A stretch of 64,000 nucleotides of DNA from Lachnospiraceae bacterium (GTDB lineage: Bacteria > Bacillota > Clostridia > Lachnospirales > Lachnospiraceae). The notes under the pieces were generated by a model. It was given only the letters and a program-made list of their open reading frames with translations, ran no database searches and was not told the origin of the DNA. The translations under genes were made by a program, and so were the position numbers. The stretch covers positions 1 to 64,000 of the forward strand of contig JAGBBP010000025.1 in assembly GCA_017938405.1 (NCBI GenBank), written 5' to 3'. Below, piece after piece: positions 25,991-34,503 of this stretch (positions are counted from its first letter, which is position 1; every line of letters begins with the position of its first letter).

Positions 25991-26173
25991 ACAATAACAA
26001 CTGCATACTGGTTTATTTAGGTGCGTGCCACCCAATGGAAAGCCTTCCACCTTCCTGCGAAATCAACTATTTCGTAAAGTGTGTGCATAGTTTTTACGTT
26101 TCCAGTCTAACGGCGATACGCTCCTTATATCGCATATCCATACAAATATGGAGAAGATTTCTCTTCTGGCACC
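25962..26173 (-). ncRNA. Candidate compact structured RNA with promoter and terminator
   Basis: A roughly 212-nt transcript is predicted between a promoter and a strong terminator. Six hairpins are packed with almost no linkers: 26152-26167 (AGAAGA, GAAA loop), 26138-26151, 26113-26133, 26097-26112, 26065-26092 and 26037-26055. The 5' end GGTGC (26169-26173) can pair with GCACC (26020-26024), closing a multi-branched domain. No ORF fits the region. The RBS of a following gene lies right after the terminator, so it could be a riboswitch or attenuator, or an independent RNA. I could not match it to a known class. Confidence 0.6.
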
Positions 26174-26176
26174 TAT

Positions 26177-26205
26177 AGTATATCATAAATCCACTTGAAT
26201 TACAA
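26177..26205 (-). promoter_or_regulatory. Promoter of the candidate structured RNA
   Basis: TTGTAA (26200-26205), a 17-bp spacer and TATACT (26177-26182). The expected start is at or just before GGTGCC at 26168-26173. Confidence 0.7.
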
Positions 26206-26219
26206 TAGATTTTTATAAT

Positions 26220-26735
26220 TTAATCCAACAGCCCCGGTAAAATGTGCACCGTCACTTTTCCCTCTTCCAGGGAAATCTCTTTTACACAATCTTCAATATA
26301 CGGAATCAGCACGGTCTCCTTGTTCGGCAACATCACTTCAAACACATCATTTGCGCCGGTCTGTAACACCTCACAAAGCGTCCCCAGCTCCTCTCCTTTA
26401 TCGGTAACAACCTTAAGGCCGATTAAATCGCAAATATAAAACTCGTTTTCCTTAAGCGGCATAGCATCCTCACGATCGATTAAAATATCCTTATTGCGGT
26501 ATAATGCCGCCTTGTCCATATCATTTATCTCCTTAAACTTCACGATCACCATCTGCTTAAAAAACTTTACACCCTCCACAGTCACCGGAAGCAACTCTCT
26601 TTCCAAATCCAAATAAGCCTTCTTTAACTTCTTAAAACGATTGGCGTCATCGGTGGTCGGGAACACTTTTACCTCCCCCCGGACACCGTGAGTGGTGGTA
26701 ATCACACCGACACGTAACATGCTATCCTTATCCAT
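26220..26735 (-). CDS. rimM: Ribosome maturation factor RimM
   Basis: RimM binds S19 and matures the head of the 30S subunit. The 171-residue protein has the N-terminal LRVGVITTTHGVRGEVKVFPTTDD, a PRC-barrel linker DAMPLKENEFYICDLIGLKVV and the C-terminal PRC-barrel ANDVFEVMLPNKETVLIPYIEDCVKEI. Start ATG 26735 follows AAAGGA. If the promoter at 26751-26778 is used, the ATG at 26720 (MLRVGV, behind AAGGA) may be the true start. Confidence 0.95.
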   Translation of the reverse strand: MDKDSMLRVGVITTTHGVRGEVKVFPTTDDANRFKKLKKAYLDLERELLPVTVEGVKFFKQMVIVKFKEINDMDKAALYRNKDILIDREDAMPLKENEFYICDLIGLKVVTDKGEELGTLCEVLQTGANDVFEVMLPNKETVLIPYIEDCVKEISLEEGKVTVHILPGLLD

Positions 26736-26750
26736 AGACAAAATCCTTTC

Positions 26751-26778
26751 TTTATACTCTTCCGTCTCTTTATGTCAA
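26751..26778 (-). promoter_or_regulatory. Possible rimM promoter
   Basis: TTGACA (26773-26778), a 16-bp spacer and TATAAA (26751-26756). The expected transcript start falls at the ribosome binding site, so the fit is imperfect. Confidence 0.45.
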
Positions 26779-26859
26779 TCATTAATTATCAAAATGCTTT
26801 ATATTCGTTTATTCTGCTCTAGATTTTTACAGTATTTTCTTGCTTGTTCTTTTTCCAGA

Positions 26860-27062
26860 CAGCCCCATGTCCAGTCCTGGCGGGCGCACCGATAAAATTC
26901 TAAAGAGAACCATAAGGAAATGTCGGCACTTAGCGAGGTATTATCGAGCTTAGTGTCCGCTACATTTCCGCATGAGCGAGAGCGGGTTCTCGTAGAAATT
27001 TATCGGTACGCCCGCCATTAAGCGTCCAAGGGGCTGCCCAGTCAAAAAGACCAAGCAGCCCT
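26860..27062. repeat. Long nested inverted repeat between khpA and rimM
   Basis: The 338-bp gap from 26736 to 27073 holds no gene except this structure. Arms of about 32 bp at 26879-26911 and 26985-27016 are nearly complementary. Inner arms start with GGAAATGT and ACATTTCC. Outer CAGCCCC (26860-26866) matches GGGGCTG (27030-27036), and GGGCTGC at 27031-27037 can alternatively pair with GCAGCCC at 27055-27061. This gives mutually exclusive folds on an RNA read in either direction. It may be a MITE-like element or an attenuator. Confidence 0.75.
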
Positions 27063-27073
27063 CAGTATTGGCA

Positions 27074-27304
27074 TTATTGTAGTATTTCAACGACTACCTT
27101 TTTGTCGTCTCCGGCAGCTGCGGACTTTACCACAGTACGGATAGCCTTGGCAATGCGGCCCTGTTTGCCGATTACCTTACCCATATCTTCCGGTGCCACA
27201 CGCAACTCGACGACAATCGACTTCTCGGTTTCCTTCTCGGTCACCTCGACTGCCTCCGGATGATCTACAAGTGCCATAGCAATAACCTTTACTAACTCTT
27301 TCAT
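27074..27304 (-). CDS. khpA: KhpA (YlqC) KH-domain RNA-binding protein
   Basis: The 76-residue protein is a single KH domain with KELVKVIAMALVDHPEAVEV and the GxxG loop in MGKVIGKQGRIAKAIRTVVK. KhpA binds RNA, often with KhpB, and affects cell elongation and small RNAs in other Firmicutes. The start ATG 27304 follows AAGGTGTG; a longer frame into the rpsP spacer is rejected. It lies between rpsP and rimM as usual. Confidence 0.94.
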   Translation of the reverse strand: MKELVKVIAMALVDHPEAVEVTEKETEKSIVVELRVAPEDMGKVIGKQGRIAKAIRTVVKSAAAGDDKKVVVEILQ

Positions 27305-27355
27305 TACTACACACCTTGCCCTTTCCGGATACTGCCGTACCCGCACATCCTATTC

Positions 27356-27601
27356 CTACTTCTCGATACCGGCCTTCTTTAATAACTTAGCAACGGTCTC
27401 AGTCGGCTGTGCGCCGTCAGCAAGCCACTTCTTAGCAGCCTCCTCGTTTACGTTGAAAACGCTCGGCTCCTTGGTCGGATCATAGATACCGATTTCCTCG
27501 ATGAATCTGCCGTCACGCGGAGATCTGGAATCTGCAACAACGATTCTATAGAAAGGTGCCTTCTTCTGACCCATTCTCTTTAATCTGATCTTTACTGCCA
27601 T
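27356..27601 (-). CDS. rpsP: 30S ribosomal protein S16
   Basis: The 81-residue protein has the S16 signature: [40 protein letters not shown]. It is a core 30S assembly protein. It follows ffh by 73 nt and precedes khpA by 52 nt. Confidence 0.98.
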   Translation of the reverse strand: MAVKIRLKRMGQKKAPFYRIVVADSRSPRDGRFIEEIGIYDPTKEPSVFNVNEEAAKKWLADGAQPTETVAKLLKKAGIEK

Positions 27602-27674
27602 TTTAATTTCACCTCCTTGAATTGGTTTACATGTATCTTCAAAACGAAATAGTTCGTCTCGAAAGCAAAATCAT

Positions 27675-29015
27675 TTAGAAGCCGAAAGGCATCTTAAAAC
27701 CTCGTCTCCCCTTGCCTCCCATCATACCGGAAAGCTGTTTCATCATCTTCTTCTGTCCTTCCACCTGCTTTACCAGACGGTTTACTTCGGAAATATCCAC
27801 GCCTGCACCTGCCGCAATTCTGCGTTTCCGGGACGGATTTAAAAGAGCCGGGTTGGAACGTTCTTCCGGTGTCATGGAACGGATAATCGCAATCATGCCT
27901 TTAAACATGTCATCATTTAATTCCACTCCCTTTAACTGACTGCCTACCCCCGGAAGCATGCTCATGATGGAATTAATACCACCCATCTTCTTCATGTTTT
28001 CGGTCTGTTCCAACAAATCGTTAAAGTCAAACTCTGCCTTCTTTAACTTCTTTTCCATCTCCTTGGCTTTGTCCATATCAAACTCAGCCTGGGCCTTGTC
28101 AATCAGGGTAAGAATGTCGCCCATTCCCAAGATACGGGAAGCCATACGGTCCGGATGGAACTGTTCCACATCGGTCAACTTTTCACCGGTACCCGCAAAC
28201 AAAATCGGACGTCCGGTCACCGCACGAATGGAAAGTGCCGCACCGCCTCTGGTATCACCGTCAAGCTTTGTGATAACCACCCCTGTGATTCCGATTTCCT
28301 TTTCAAAGGTCTCTGCCACGTTCACGGCATCCTGACCGGTCATGGCATCTACGGTAAGCAATGTATTGGTTACATTCAGAGCTTCCTTTATCTGCTTTAA
28401 CTCCTCCATCAGCACTTCATCAATATGAAGACGTCCGGCGGTATCTACCAAAACAACGTTATTGTTATTCTTCTTTGCATGCTCTAGGGCTGCTTTTGCA
28501 ATGTCTACCGGGTTATTCTTATCCCCCATGGTAAACACCGGAACCCCAACCTTCTCACCGTTAATGATGAGCTGATCGATTGCTGCCGGACGATAAATAT
28601 CACAGGCAACGAGAAGCGGACGCTTACCTTTGCTCTTAAACTGCCCCGCAAGCTTGGCCGCCATGGTGGTTTTACCGGCACCCTGCAGACCGCACATCAT
28701 GATGACGGTGATTTCGTTCCCCGGTAAAAAGGTCAGCTCCGTGGTCTCGGAACCGAGTAAGGATACCATTTCCTCGTTTACAATCTTTATTACCATCTGC
28801 CCCGGAGTCAGGCTGTTTAATACATCCTGTCCGATGGCCCGTTCTTCTACGGTTTTTACAAAATTTTTAACCACACGGAAGTTTACGTCAGCCTCCAAAA
28901 GAGCCATTTTAACCTCTTTTAAAGCGGCCTTTACATCTGCTTCGGAAAGGCGTCCCTTGCCTCGCAGATTCTTAAAAATCCCTTGCAGCTTTTCCGAAAG
29001 GCTGTCAAATGCCAT
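27675..29015 (-). CDS. ffh: Signal recognition particle protein Ffh
   Basis: Ffh is the SRP54 GTPase that, with SRP RNA, targets membrane and export proteins to FtsY. The 446-residue protein has the N domain, the G domain with GLQGAGKTTMAAKLA (about 107), DTAGRLHID, TKLDGDTRGGAAL, and a methionine-rich M domain (about 300-446) ending MMKQLSGMMGGKG. It follows ylxM by 10 nt. Confidence 0.97.
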   Translation of the reverse strand: MAFDSLSEKLQGIFKNLRGKGRLSEADVKAALKEVKMALLEADVNFRVVKNFVKTVEERAIGQDVLNSLTPGQMVIKIVNEEMVSLLGSETTELTFLPGNEITVIMMCGLQGAGKTTMAAKLAGQFKSKGKRPLLVACDIYRPAAIDQLIINGEKVGVPVFTMGDKNNPVDIAKAALEHAKKNNNNVVLVDTAGRLHIDEVLMEELKQIKEALNVTNTLLTVDAMTGQDAVNVAETFEKEIGITGVVITKLDGDTRGGAALSIRAVTGRPILFAGTGEKLTDVEQFHPDRMASRILGMGDILTLIDKAQAEFDMDKAKEMEKKLKKAEFDFNDLLEQTENMKKMGGINSIMSMLPGVGSQLKGVELNDDMFKGMIAIIRSMTPEERSNPALLNPSRKRRIAAGAGVDISEVNRLVKQVEGQKKMMKQLSGMMGGKGRRGFKMPFGF

Positions 29016-29024
29016 AACTCCTCC

Positions 29025-29378
29025 TTATAACCAATTCAAAATCTCCTCGGTTAACCCTCTGGCTTCCTTTAGGTCATCCAAATCTCCTGTATCGTAACTG
29101 TGTCCCAAAAGCTCGTTAATCTTTTCGACACACTCTTTTGTCTTGTTAAACTTCTCTACCAGATGAAGCTTTTCCTCATAGTCCCGAAGCTGCTTACTGC
29201 AACGCTTTACCATATCGTGAACACCCTGTCTCGTAATGCCTTCCGCATCCGCAATCTCGGACAAGGAAAGGTCGTTTAAGATATAGTCCTCGAATATTTG
29301 CTTGTTATGTTCCTTTAACAACTCACCGTAAAAATCATACAACATGGCAAGCTCCAAAAGCTCATTTACCTCTTCCAT
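29025..29378 (-). CDS. ylxM: YlxM-family putative SRP regulator
   Basis: The 117-residue protein has the sigma-4-like helix-turn-helix of the UPF0122 family: LAMLYDFYGELLKEHNKQIF, NDLSLSEIADAEGITRQGVHDMVKRC. YlxM genes lie upstream of ffh in Firmicutes and help the SRP pathway in some species. The start ATG at 29378 follows GGTGG. A 13-bp palindrome lies across its transcript start and ribosome binding site. Confidence 0.93.
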   Translation of the reverse strand: MEEVNELLELAMLYDFYGELLKEHNKQIFEDYILNDLSLSEIADAEGITRQGVHDMVKRCSKQLRDYEEKLHLVEKFNKTKECVEKINELLGHSYDTGDLDDLKEARGLTEEILNWL

Positions 29379-29385
29379 AAAAAGC

Positions 29386-29447
29386 ACCACCTGTAAAGTA
29401 ATTTTCTTTACAGGTGGTAGTGTAACAGATATTTCTCTGTCTGTCAA
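29386..29447 (-). promoter_or_regulatory. ylxM-ffh operon promoter with 13-bp palindrome
   Basis: TTGACA (29442-29447), a 17-bp spacer and TACACT (29419-29424). The inverted repeat 29386-29398 and 29406-29418 is perfect, 13 bp, with a 7-nt loop. It covers the likely transcript start, and its promoter-distal arm contains the GGTGG ribosome binding site of ylxM. It could be an operator or a translation-blocking hairpin. Confidence 0.78.
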
Positions 29448-29477
29448 GTATTTTTCTTGATAAGTTATAAAAATTTA

Positions 29478-31166
29478 TTAATCCTTCATATCTGGCTTCT
29501 TTACATCTGTCATAATAGAAAACGCAATGTTAGTGGAATGGTCCGCAACACGCTCAATGTTGGATACTATGTCAGTGTAAATCATACCGGTTTCCGCATC
29601 ACATTCCCCCCGGGTCAGACGCTCAACGTGTGCTTCCTGTAACTGACGCTCAAATTCATCGATTTCTTCCTCTAATACAAGAATATCACGAAGATGCTCC
29701 TCGTGCTTCTTCTCAAACGCATCCAGAGAATACTGTAAAAGCGTCTTCGTCTTCTCAAACATCTCGCGAATCGACTGTTCCGCATACTTACTCATGCTCA
29801 AGTTATCATTCATCAACTGGGTAGCCGCATCTGCCATATTCTCCGCATGGTCGCCGATACGCTCTATATCGTTTACCACATGAAACAAACCACCGAGAAG
29901 CTTTCGATCTTCTACCGGAAGAGACAACTGGTTTGCCTTTACCAAATAGTTGGTAATCTGCTCGTTTAAGAAGTTGACAGACTTTTCGGTCTCATAAATC
30001 TCTGCAATTGCTTTCTCATCCTTTGAGAACAATACATCAATACCCTTGGACAGGTTTGCGATAGCGATATCTGCCATACGGGTGGTCTCTCCGATAATGT
30101 TCGGAAGTGCTGCCGTGGTAGAGAATACACTGTTCTCGCCGATATATTCCAAATGCATGTTGTCTGCCTTCTTGTCCTCGCCCGGTACAATCTTGTAAGT
30201 CAACTTTACAATCGGCTTTACAAGCGGGAAGCATACCAATACCTGGAATACCTTGAAAATCAAGTGGGTATTTGCCACATCGCGGGCAATCTTCGCATTC
30301 ACACCGTTTACATAAACATCTTCGATGCCCATTGCGGTAGAAATGGAAGTAATCATCATTACAATCTGGTCTTTCAAGAAGAACAGCACTACCATAATCG
30401 CCGCCGAACCGATAATATTTACGATAAAATGGATATGTGCCGCACGCTTTGCCGACTTCTTTCCCCCGATACTTGCCATAAGCGCGGATACACAGGAACC
30501 CATGTTACAGCCGAGAATAATAAAGAAACAAATCTCTAACGGAATGAGACCCTGAGAAGCCATAAGCAACACGATACCGACAGTTGCGGAAGAACTCTGC
30601 AGTACCGCCGTTACAATAAACCCTACGAATACCGCAAGGAACGGATTGGTTAAAGAACCGATTACATCCTTAATGACAGCAGATTCTTTTAATTCAGCCA
30701 TACCGCCGGACATAACGCTCATACCGAAGAACAACATACCGAAGCCCAATACAACCTCTCCGATACGCTTTACCATCGGCTGTTTAAAGAACATTACCAT
30801 GACTACGCCGCCCATTAAGAAGAACGGAGCGATATCGCTTAAGTTAAATGCGATTAACTGTGCCGTAATGGTGGTACCAATATTCGCACCTAAGATTACG
30901 CCTGCCGCCTGGAACAAATCCATCAAGCCCGCATTAACGAAACTAACGACCAAAACCGTGGTTGCACTGGACGACTGTACCACAGCGGTAAATAAAATAC
31001 CCATCAAACATCCGAGAAAACGATTCTTAGTCACTGCCTCCAAAATCTTACGAAGTCTGGCGCCGGCTGCTTTTTCCAAACCTTCGCTCATCAGCTTCAT
31101 ACCATACAAAAAGAGTCCCAACCCTGCCGCAAGTGCTATTACGACTTCAAAAATCATGTCTTCCAT
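29478..31166 (-). CDS. Na/Pi cotransporter family protein with PhoU domain
   Basis: The 562-residue membrane protein has two inverted PNaS repeats carrying QSSSA motifs (TAVVQSSSATTVLV at about residue 61 and TAVLQSSSATVGIV near 190) and about eight or nine hydrophobic segments. A C-terminal PhoU-like helical region (about 345-555) follows. It probably imports phosphate with sodium and may respond to phosphate status. It has its own promoter and a palindromic site. Confidence 0.92.
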   Translation of the reverse strand: MEDMIFEVVIALAAGLGLFLYGMKLMSEGLEKAAGARLRKILEAVTKNRFLGCLMGILFTAVVQSSSATTVLVVSFVNAGLMDLFQAAGVILGANIGTTITAQLIAFNLSDIAPFFLMGGVVMVMFFKQPMVKRIGEVVLGFGMLFFGMSVMSGGMAELKESAVIKDVIGSLTNPFLAVFVGFIVTAVLQSSSATVGIVLLMASQGLIPLEICFFIILGCNMGSCVSALMASIGGKKSAKRAAHIHFIVNIIGSAAIMVVLFFLKDQIVMMITSISTAMGIEDVYVNGVNAKIARDVANTHLIFKVFQVLVCFPLVKPIVKLTYKIVPGEDKKADNMHLEYIGENSVFSTTAALPNIIGETTRMADIAIANLSKGIDVLFSKDEKAIAEIYETEKSVNFLNEQITNYLVKANQLSLPVEDRKLLGGLFHVVNDIERIGDHAENMADAATQLMNDNLSMSKYAEQSIREMFEKTKTLLQYSLDAFEKKHEEHLRDILVLEEEIDEFERQLQEAHVERLTRGECDAETGMIYTDIVSNIERVADHSTNIAFSIMTDVKKPDMKD

Positions 31167-31197
31167 GTTTTCCTCCTCTTATGTACCTCACACGTTC

Positions 31198-31248
31198 TTC
31201 GTTTGAAACGAACACTACTATTTTATACGATTCCGGATAATTTTTCAA
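31198..31248 (-). promoter_or_regulatory. Promoter and palindrome of the Na/Pi cotransporter gene
   Basis: TTGAAA (31243-31248), a 17-bp spacer and TAAAAT (31220-31225), overlapping the end of ribF. TTCGTTT-G-AAACGAA (31198-31212) is a perfect 15-bp palindrome at the expected transcript start, placed as an operator. Confidence 0.68.
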
Positions 31249-32137
31249 GTACCGCTTTTGCATTTATAAAATCTTCATTCATTGCTTCCTTTAACGACAC
31301 GATATCCTGAAACTTCTTCTCCGGACGCAAAAAGTGTAAAAACTGCACTTCCACCTGTTTCCCGTACAAATCGCCATCATAATCAAATAAATGTGTCTCC
31401 ACACTGACCTGTTTATCCGAATCTACCGTCGGTCTGAGACCGATATTCGTAATTCCAGCATACCACTGTCCGTCTACCATTGTCCGTGTTACATACACAC
31501 CGTAAGCCGGTAACAGCTTTTCCGCAGGCGGAATCAGATTCATCGTAGGAAATCCCAAAGTTCGTCCGAGCTTTTTTCCGTGCAGAACTTCACCGAACAC
31601 CGTATAAGGACGTCCCAAAAGCCGGTTTGCTTCTTCCACAGCCCCTTTCGCCAACAAATCCCGAATTCCGGTACTGCTGACACGTTGCTGCTTTTCTTCT
31701 ACCTTCGGAATGCATACCGTTCGATATCCGTACTTTTTTTCCAATGCTTTTAAAAGCATCACATCACCGGTTCTGTTTTTTCCGAAGCGAAAATCTTCTC
31801 CAACGACTATCGCTTTCGCTTGCAATCGTTTTACCAATATTTCCGCAATAAACTGTTCCGCCGACATTTCCCTGATATCCTCAAAGGAATATTCCGCAAT
31901 TACATCAATTCCCAGCATGTCACAAAGCAATTGCTGTTCTTTTTTTGTATAAATCATGCTTCTCTCTTTATCTACCGTCGTAGAAAACGTTACGACACAG
32001 GAAGCATATCCTTTTTCTTTTTCCCGTAACACTGCGGATATCAGACTCTGATGTCCCAAATGAAATCCGTCAAATTTCCCCACAGTCACCGCAGTCTGTA
32101 CCGGAAGATATTCGGTTTGTTTTGTAATTTTAAGCAC
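31223..32137 (-). CDS. ribF: Bifunctional riboflavin kinase/FMN adenylyltransferase
   Basis: RibF phosphorylates riboflavin to FMN and adenylates FMN to FAD. The 304-residue protein has the nucleotidyl-transferase domain with VGKFDGFHLGHQSLI (about 20) and SSTGIRDLL, and the C-terminal flavokinase with GKKLGRTLGFPTMNL and EVQFLHFLRPEKKF. The start is GTG at 32137, 20 nt after the truB stop and behind AAGGTG; a longer frame over truB is rejected. Confidence 0.95.
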   Translation of the reverse strand: MLKITKQTEYLPVQTAVTVGKFDGFHLGHQSLISAVLREKEKGYASCVVTFSTTVDKERSMIYTKKEQQLLCDMLGIDVIAEYSFEDIREMSAEQFIAEILVKRLQAKAIVVGEDFRFGKNRTGDVMLLKALEKKYGYRTVCIPKVEEKQQRVSSTGIRDLLAKGAVEEANRLLGRPYTVFGEVLHGKKLGRTLGFPTMNLIPPAEKLLPAYGVYVTRTMVDGQWYAGITNIGLRPTVDSDKQVSVETHLFDYDGDLYGKQVEVQFLHFLRPEKKFQDIVSLKEAMNEDFINAKAVLEKLSGIV

Positions 32138-32156
32138 CAGGTCACCTTCCTCCGGT

Positions 32157-33071
32157 TTAAGGTAAAAACATTTTTTCCGGACGTAACTGTTTTCGTTCCC
32201 CACAATACAGATACAATCCCACTAACTTTTTTGATTCATCATATACCCGGAAACCGTCTCCGTCCGCCGGCGAGATTTTTTCCTGCAACATGGAAAGCGT
32301 CAATTGATTTCCGTTCATTAAATATTTGTTATATTCCGCCGCAACGTACACCGCCGGATATTTTACAAGAAAAGAATCAATGGGCAAAATCAGTTCGGAA
32401 AGTCGCCCTTCGTCTCTTGCCTGCTCTACTTGTGCAAGCGTCACGGCATTCCTGATTTCAAAGGCACCTGCCTGCGTCCGTACAAGAGATTTCATACAGG
32501 CTCCGCAGCCCAAATGTGTTCCCATATCCCGAAGCAAACTCCGGATATAGGTACCTTTGGAACATCGTACCCGCAGGGTAACGTTCTTTACAAAACCTTC
32601 TTCATCCCGTTCAAAGGACAACGGAGTATTTTCGAAGATTTCTACCTCCCGGGGCTTCCGATCCACCTCTTTCCCTTCCCTGGCCAGTTCATACAGACGT
32701 TTTCCGTCTATTTTTAATGCAGAATACATCGGCGGAATCTGTCCGTAAATCCCGGTAAACTTTTTTGCTGCTGCCCGCACTTCTTCTTCGTTAATCCGTG
32801 CCTTCGTTTCCGTAAGAACGGCTCCGGTCATATCCTCGGTATCTGTCGTTACACCGAGAATCATCACCGCTTCGTAAGTTTTTTCTTTATCTAAAAGAAG
32901 CTCACACAGTTTCGTCGCCTTTCCCACACAAACCGGAAGTACTCCCGTGGCTTGCGGGTCCAAAGTCCCCGTGTGTCCCATTCTTCGTTCTTTTAAAATT
33001 CCGCGAAGCTTAGCTACCACATCAAAAGACGTATAACCTGCTTCTTTGTAAATATTTATAATACCGTCCAT
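32157..33071 (-). CDS. truB: tRNA pseudouridine(55) synthase
   Basis: TruB makes pseudouridine 55 in the T loop of tRNA. The 304-residue protein has DGIINIYKEAGYTSFDVV, the catalytic motif GHTGTLDPQATGVLPV (Asp near 38), RLYELAREGKEV and CSKGTYIRSLLRDMG. It sits between nrnA and ribF, a common Firmicute order. Confidence 0.97.
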   Translation of the reverse strand: MDGIINIYKEAGYTSFDVVAKLRGILKERRMGHTGTLDPQATGVLPVCVGKATKLCELLLDKEKTYEAVMILGVTTDTEDMTGAVLTETKARINEEEVRAAAKKFTGIYGQIPPMYSALKIDGKRLYELAREGKEVDRKPREVEIFENTPLSFERDEEGFVKNVTLRVRCSKGTYIRSLLRDMGTHLGCGACMKSLVRTQAGAFEIRNAVTLAQVEQARDEGRLSELILPIDSFLVKYPAVYVAAEYNKYLMNGNQLTLSMLQEKISPADGDGFRVYDESKKLVGLYLYCGERKQLRPEKMFLP

Positions 33072-33080
33072 GCACCGCTC

Positions 33081-34040
33081 CTATTTCAAATAATCCGCAA
33101 GCTGATGCTCGATTTGTCCGGAAAGATTATTAATCACATCGTGCACGGAACCGGTCATCATACAGCCTGCCGCCATCTTATGACCGCCGCCTCCGAACAG
33201 ACCGCAGATTTTACTTACATCTACTTTTCCGTTGGAACGCATACTGATTTTATGATTTTGCAATCCTTCTTCTCTTACCAGAATTGCCACTTCCACACCT
33301 TCCGTTACCCGGAGCTGGTCGATTATCCCGTCTAAGTCTGCCGGTACCGCACCGTACAACTCCATCATCTTTTGGGATACGGCCGAAAAAATAATTTTAC
33401 CATCCAATAAAAGTATACTTTCCAACAGGCAACGCCCCAAAATCTGATTCTGCATATAAGTCTTGCGATAAAAGGAATCATCAATTACCTTTGACGCCGA
33501 AACACCCTTTTCCAACAAACTTCCGGCAACATCCATGGTCTTTCTTGAGGTATTGGAATGCTTAAACACTCCCGTATCATGAACAATTCCGAGATACAAA
33601 CACTCCGCTGTTTCCTTACTGATACAGGAACCTTCAAAGAAACCACAAAGCACCTCACAGGTAGAGCTGGCCTCTCCTTCTACATGATTTTGCTCCGCAA
33701 ACATGGTATTACTGATATGATGATCAATGTTTATTGTATATTTTGCGGAAAGAAATAACTCCTCCGTAAAACCGAGACGGTCTCTGCTTCCACAATCCAA
33801 TGCGATAAACAAATCATAGGATGTCTCCGTCTTTGCCTCCGAAAAAGCACAATTCGTATTCTTCAAAAAGGAAAACGCAGCCGGAACCGACTCCAAATAT
33901 ACGTCAATCTGTTTGTCCTTTGTGTTTTCAAGCAAATAATTGTATAAACCGAGGCAGGAACCCACACAATCCCCGTCCGGACGTACATGTCCTGCAATTG
34001 CAATGGAATTCGCCTCATTTACAAACCTCATTAATTCCAA
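33081..34040 (-). CDS. nrnA: Bifunctional oligoribonuclease/PAP phosphatase NrnA
   Basis: NrnA removes nanoRNA and hydrolyses 3'-phosphoadenosine 5'-phosphate. The 319-residue DHH-family protein has HVRPDGDCVGSCLGL, IALDCGSRDR, the DHH motif INIDHHISN and the DHHA1 C-terminal GGGGHKMAAGC. It is next to truB and rbfA. Confidence 0.95.
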   Translation of the reverse strand: MELMRFVNEANSIAIAGHVRPDGDCVGSCLGLYNYLLENTKDKQIDVYLESVPAAFSFLKNTNCAFSEAKTETSYDLFIALDCGSRDRLGFTEELFLSAKYTINIDHHISNTMFAEQNHVEGEASSTCEVLCGFFEGSCISKETAECLYLGIVHDTGVFKHSNTSRKTMDVAGSLLEKGVSASKVIDDSFYRKTYMQNQILGRCLLESILLLDGKIIFSAVSQKMMELYGAVPADLDGIIDQLRVTEGVEVAILVREEGLQNHKISMRSNGKVDVSKICGLFGGGGHKMAAGCMMTGSVHDVINNLSGQIEHQLADYLK

Positions 34041-34107
34041 CGTTTCCCCTCCTTAATCGAACAGGACGCCCGTCCCCTATCTCACGGGAACGAGCGCACT
34101 TCATTTC

Positions 34108-34503
34108 TTATTCTTCTTCCGAACTTTCTTCTTCGTCGGAACGGTCCGGAAGCTGTGCCGTTACATCATCAATTAACTTTGACATGGACACTCCGTACGC
34201 GATGGAACGATCCCCTACAAAGGTCAGTTCCGGCGTATTACGCAGATTCAAAGACTTTGCCAGCTTGGAACGCAGATGGGAAGCCGCACTTTTTAAGCCT
34301 TTTAAGGTGTTTTCGATGGCTTCTTCATCTCCCATTACGCTGATATAAATCTTTGCTGTCTTTAACCCCGGTGCAACCTCCGCCGCAACCACCGACGTAA
34401 GCGGATGGATGCGCGGATCCTTACACTCCTCACGGATTAAGGTGCTGAGTTCTCTTTGGACCTCAGCATTAATCCGCGTATTTTTTACACTGTTTTTTTT
34501 CAT
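34108..34503 (-). CDS. rbfA: Ribosome-binding factor A
   Basis: RbfA is a 30S maturation factor. The 131-residue protein has INAEVQRELSTLIREECKDPRIHPLTSV and the KH-like AKIYISVMGDEE, TPELTFVGD, with an acidic tail. The start codon overlaps the infB stop by one base (TAATG). Confidence 0.96.
   Translation of the reverse strand: MKKNSVKNTRINAEVQRELSTLIREECKDPRIHPLTSVVAAEVAPGLKTAKIYISVMGDEEAIENTLKGLKSAASHLRSKLAKSLNLRNTPELTFVGDRSIAYGVSMSKLIDDVTAQLPDRSDEEESSEEE

Noticed and set aside
25962..26173. T-box or cobalamin riboswitch identity for the structured RNA
   Set aside because: A GGGTGGCACGC stretch and a 5' GGTGCC look suggestive, but there is no specifier loop or competing antiterminator for a T-box and no B12-box core.
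26736..27073. Small genes within the long inverted repeat
   Set aside because: No frame with a credible start and ribosome binding site was found; the symmetry explains the open frames.
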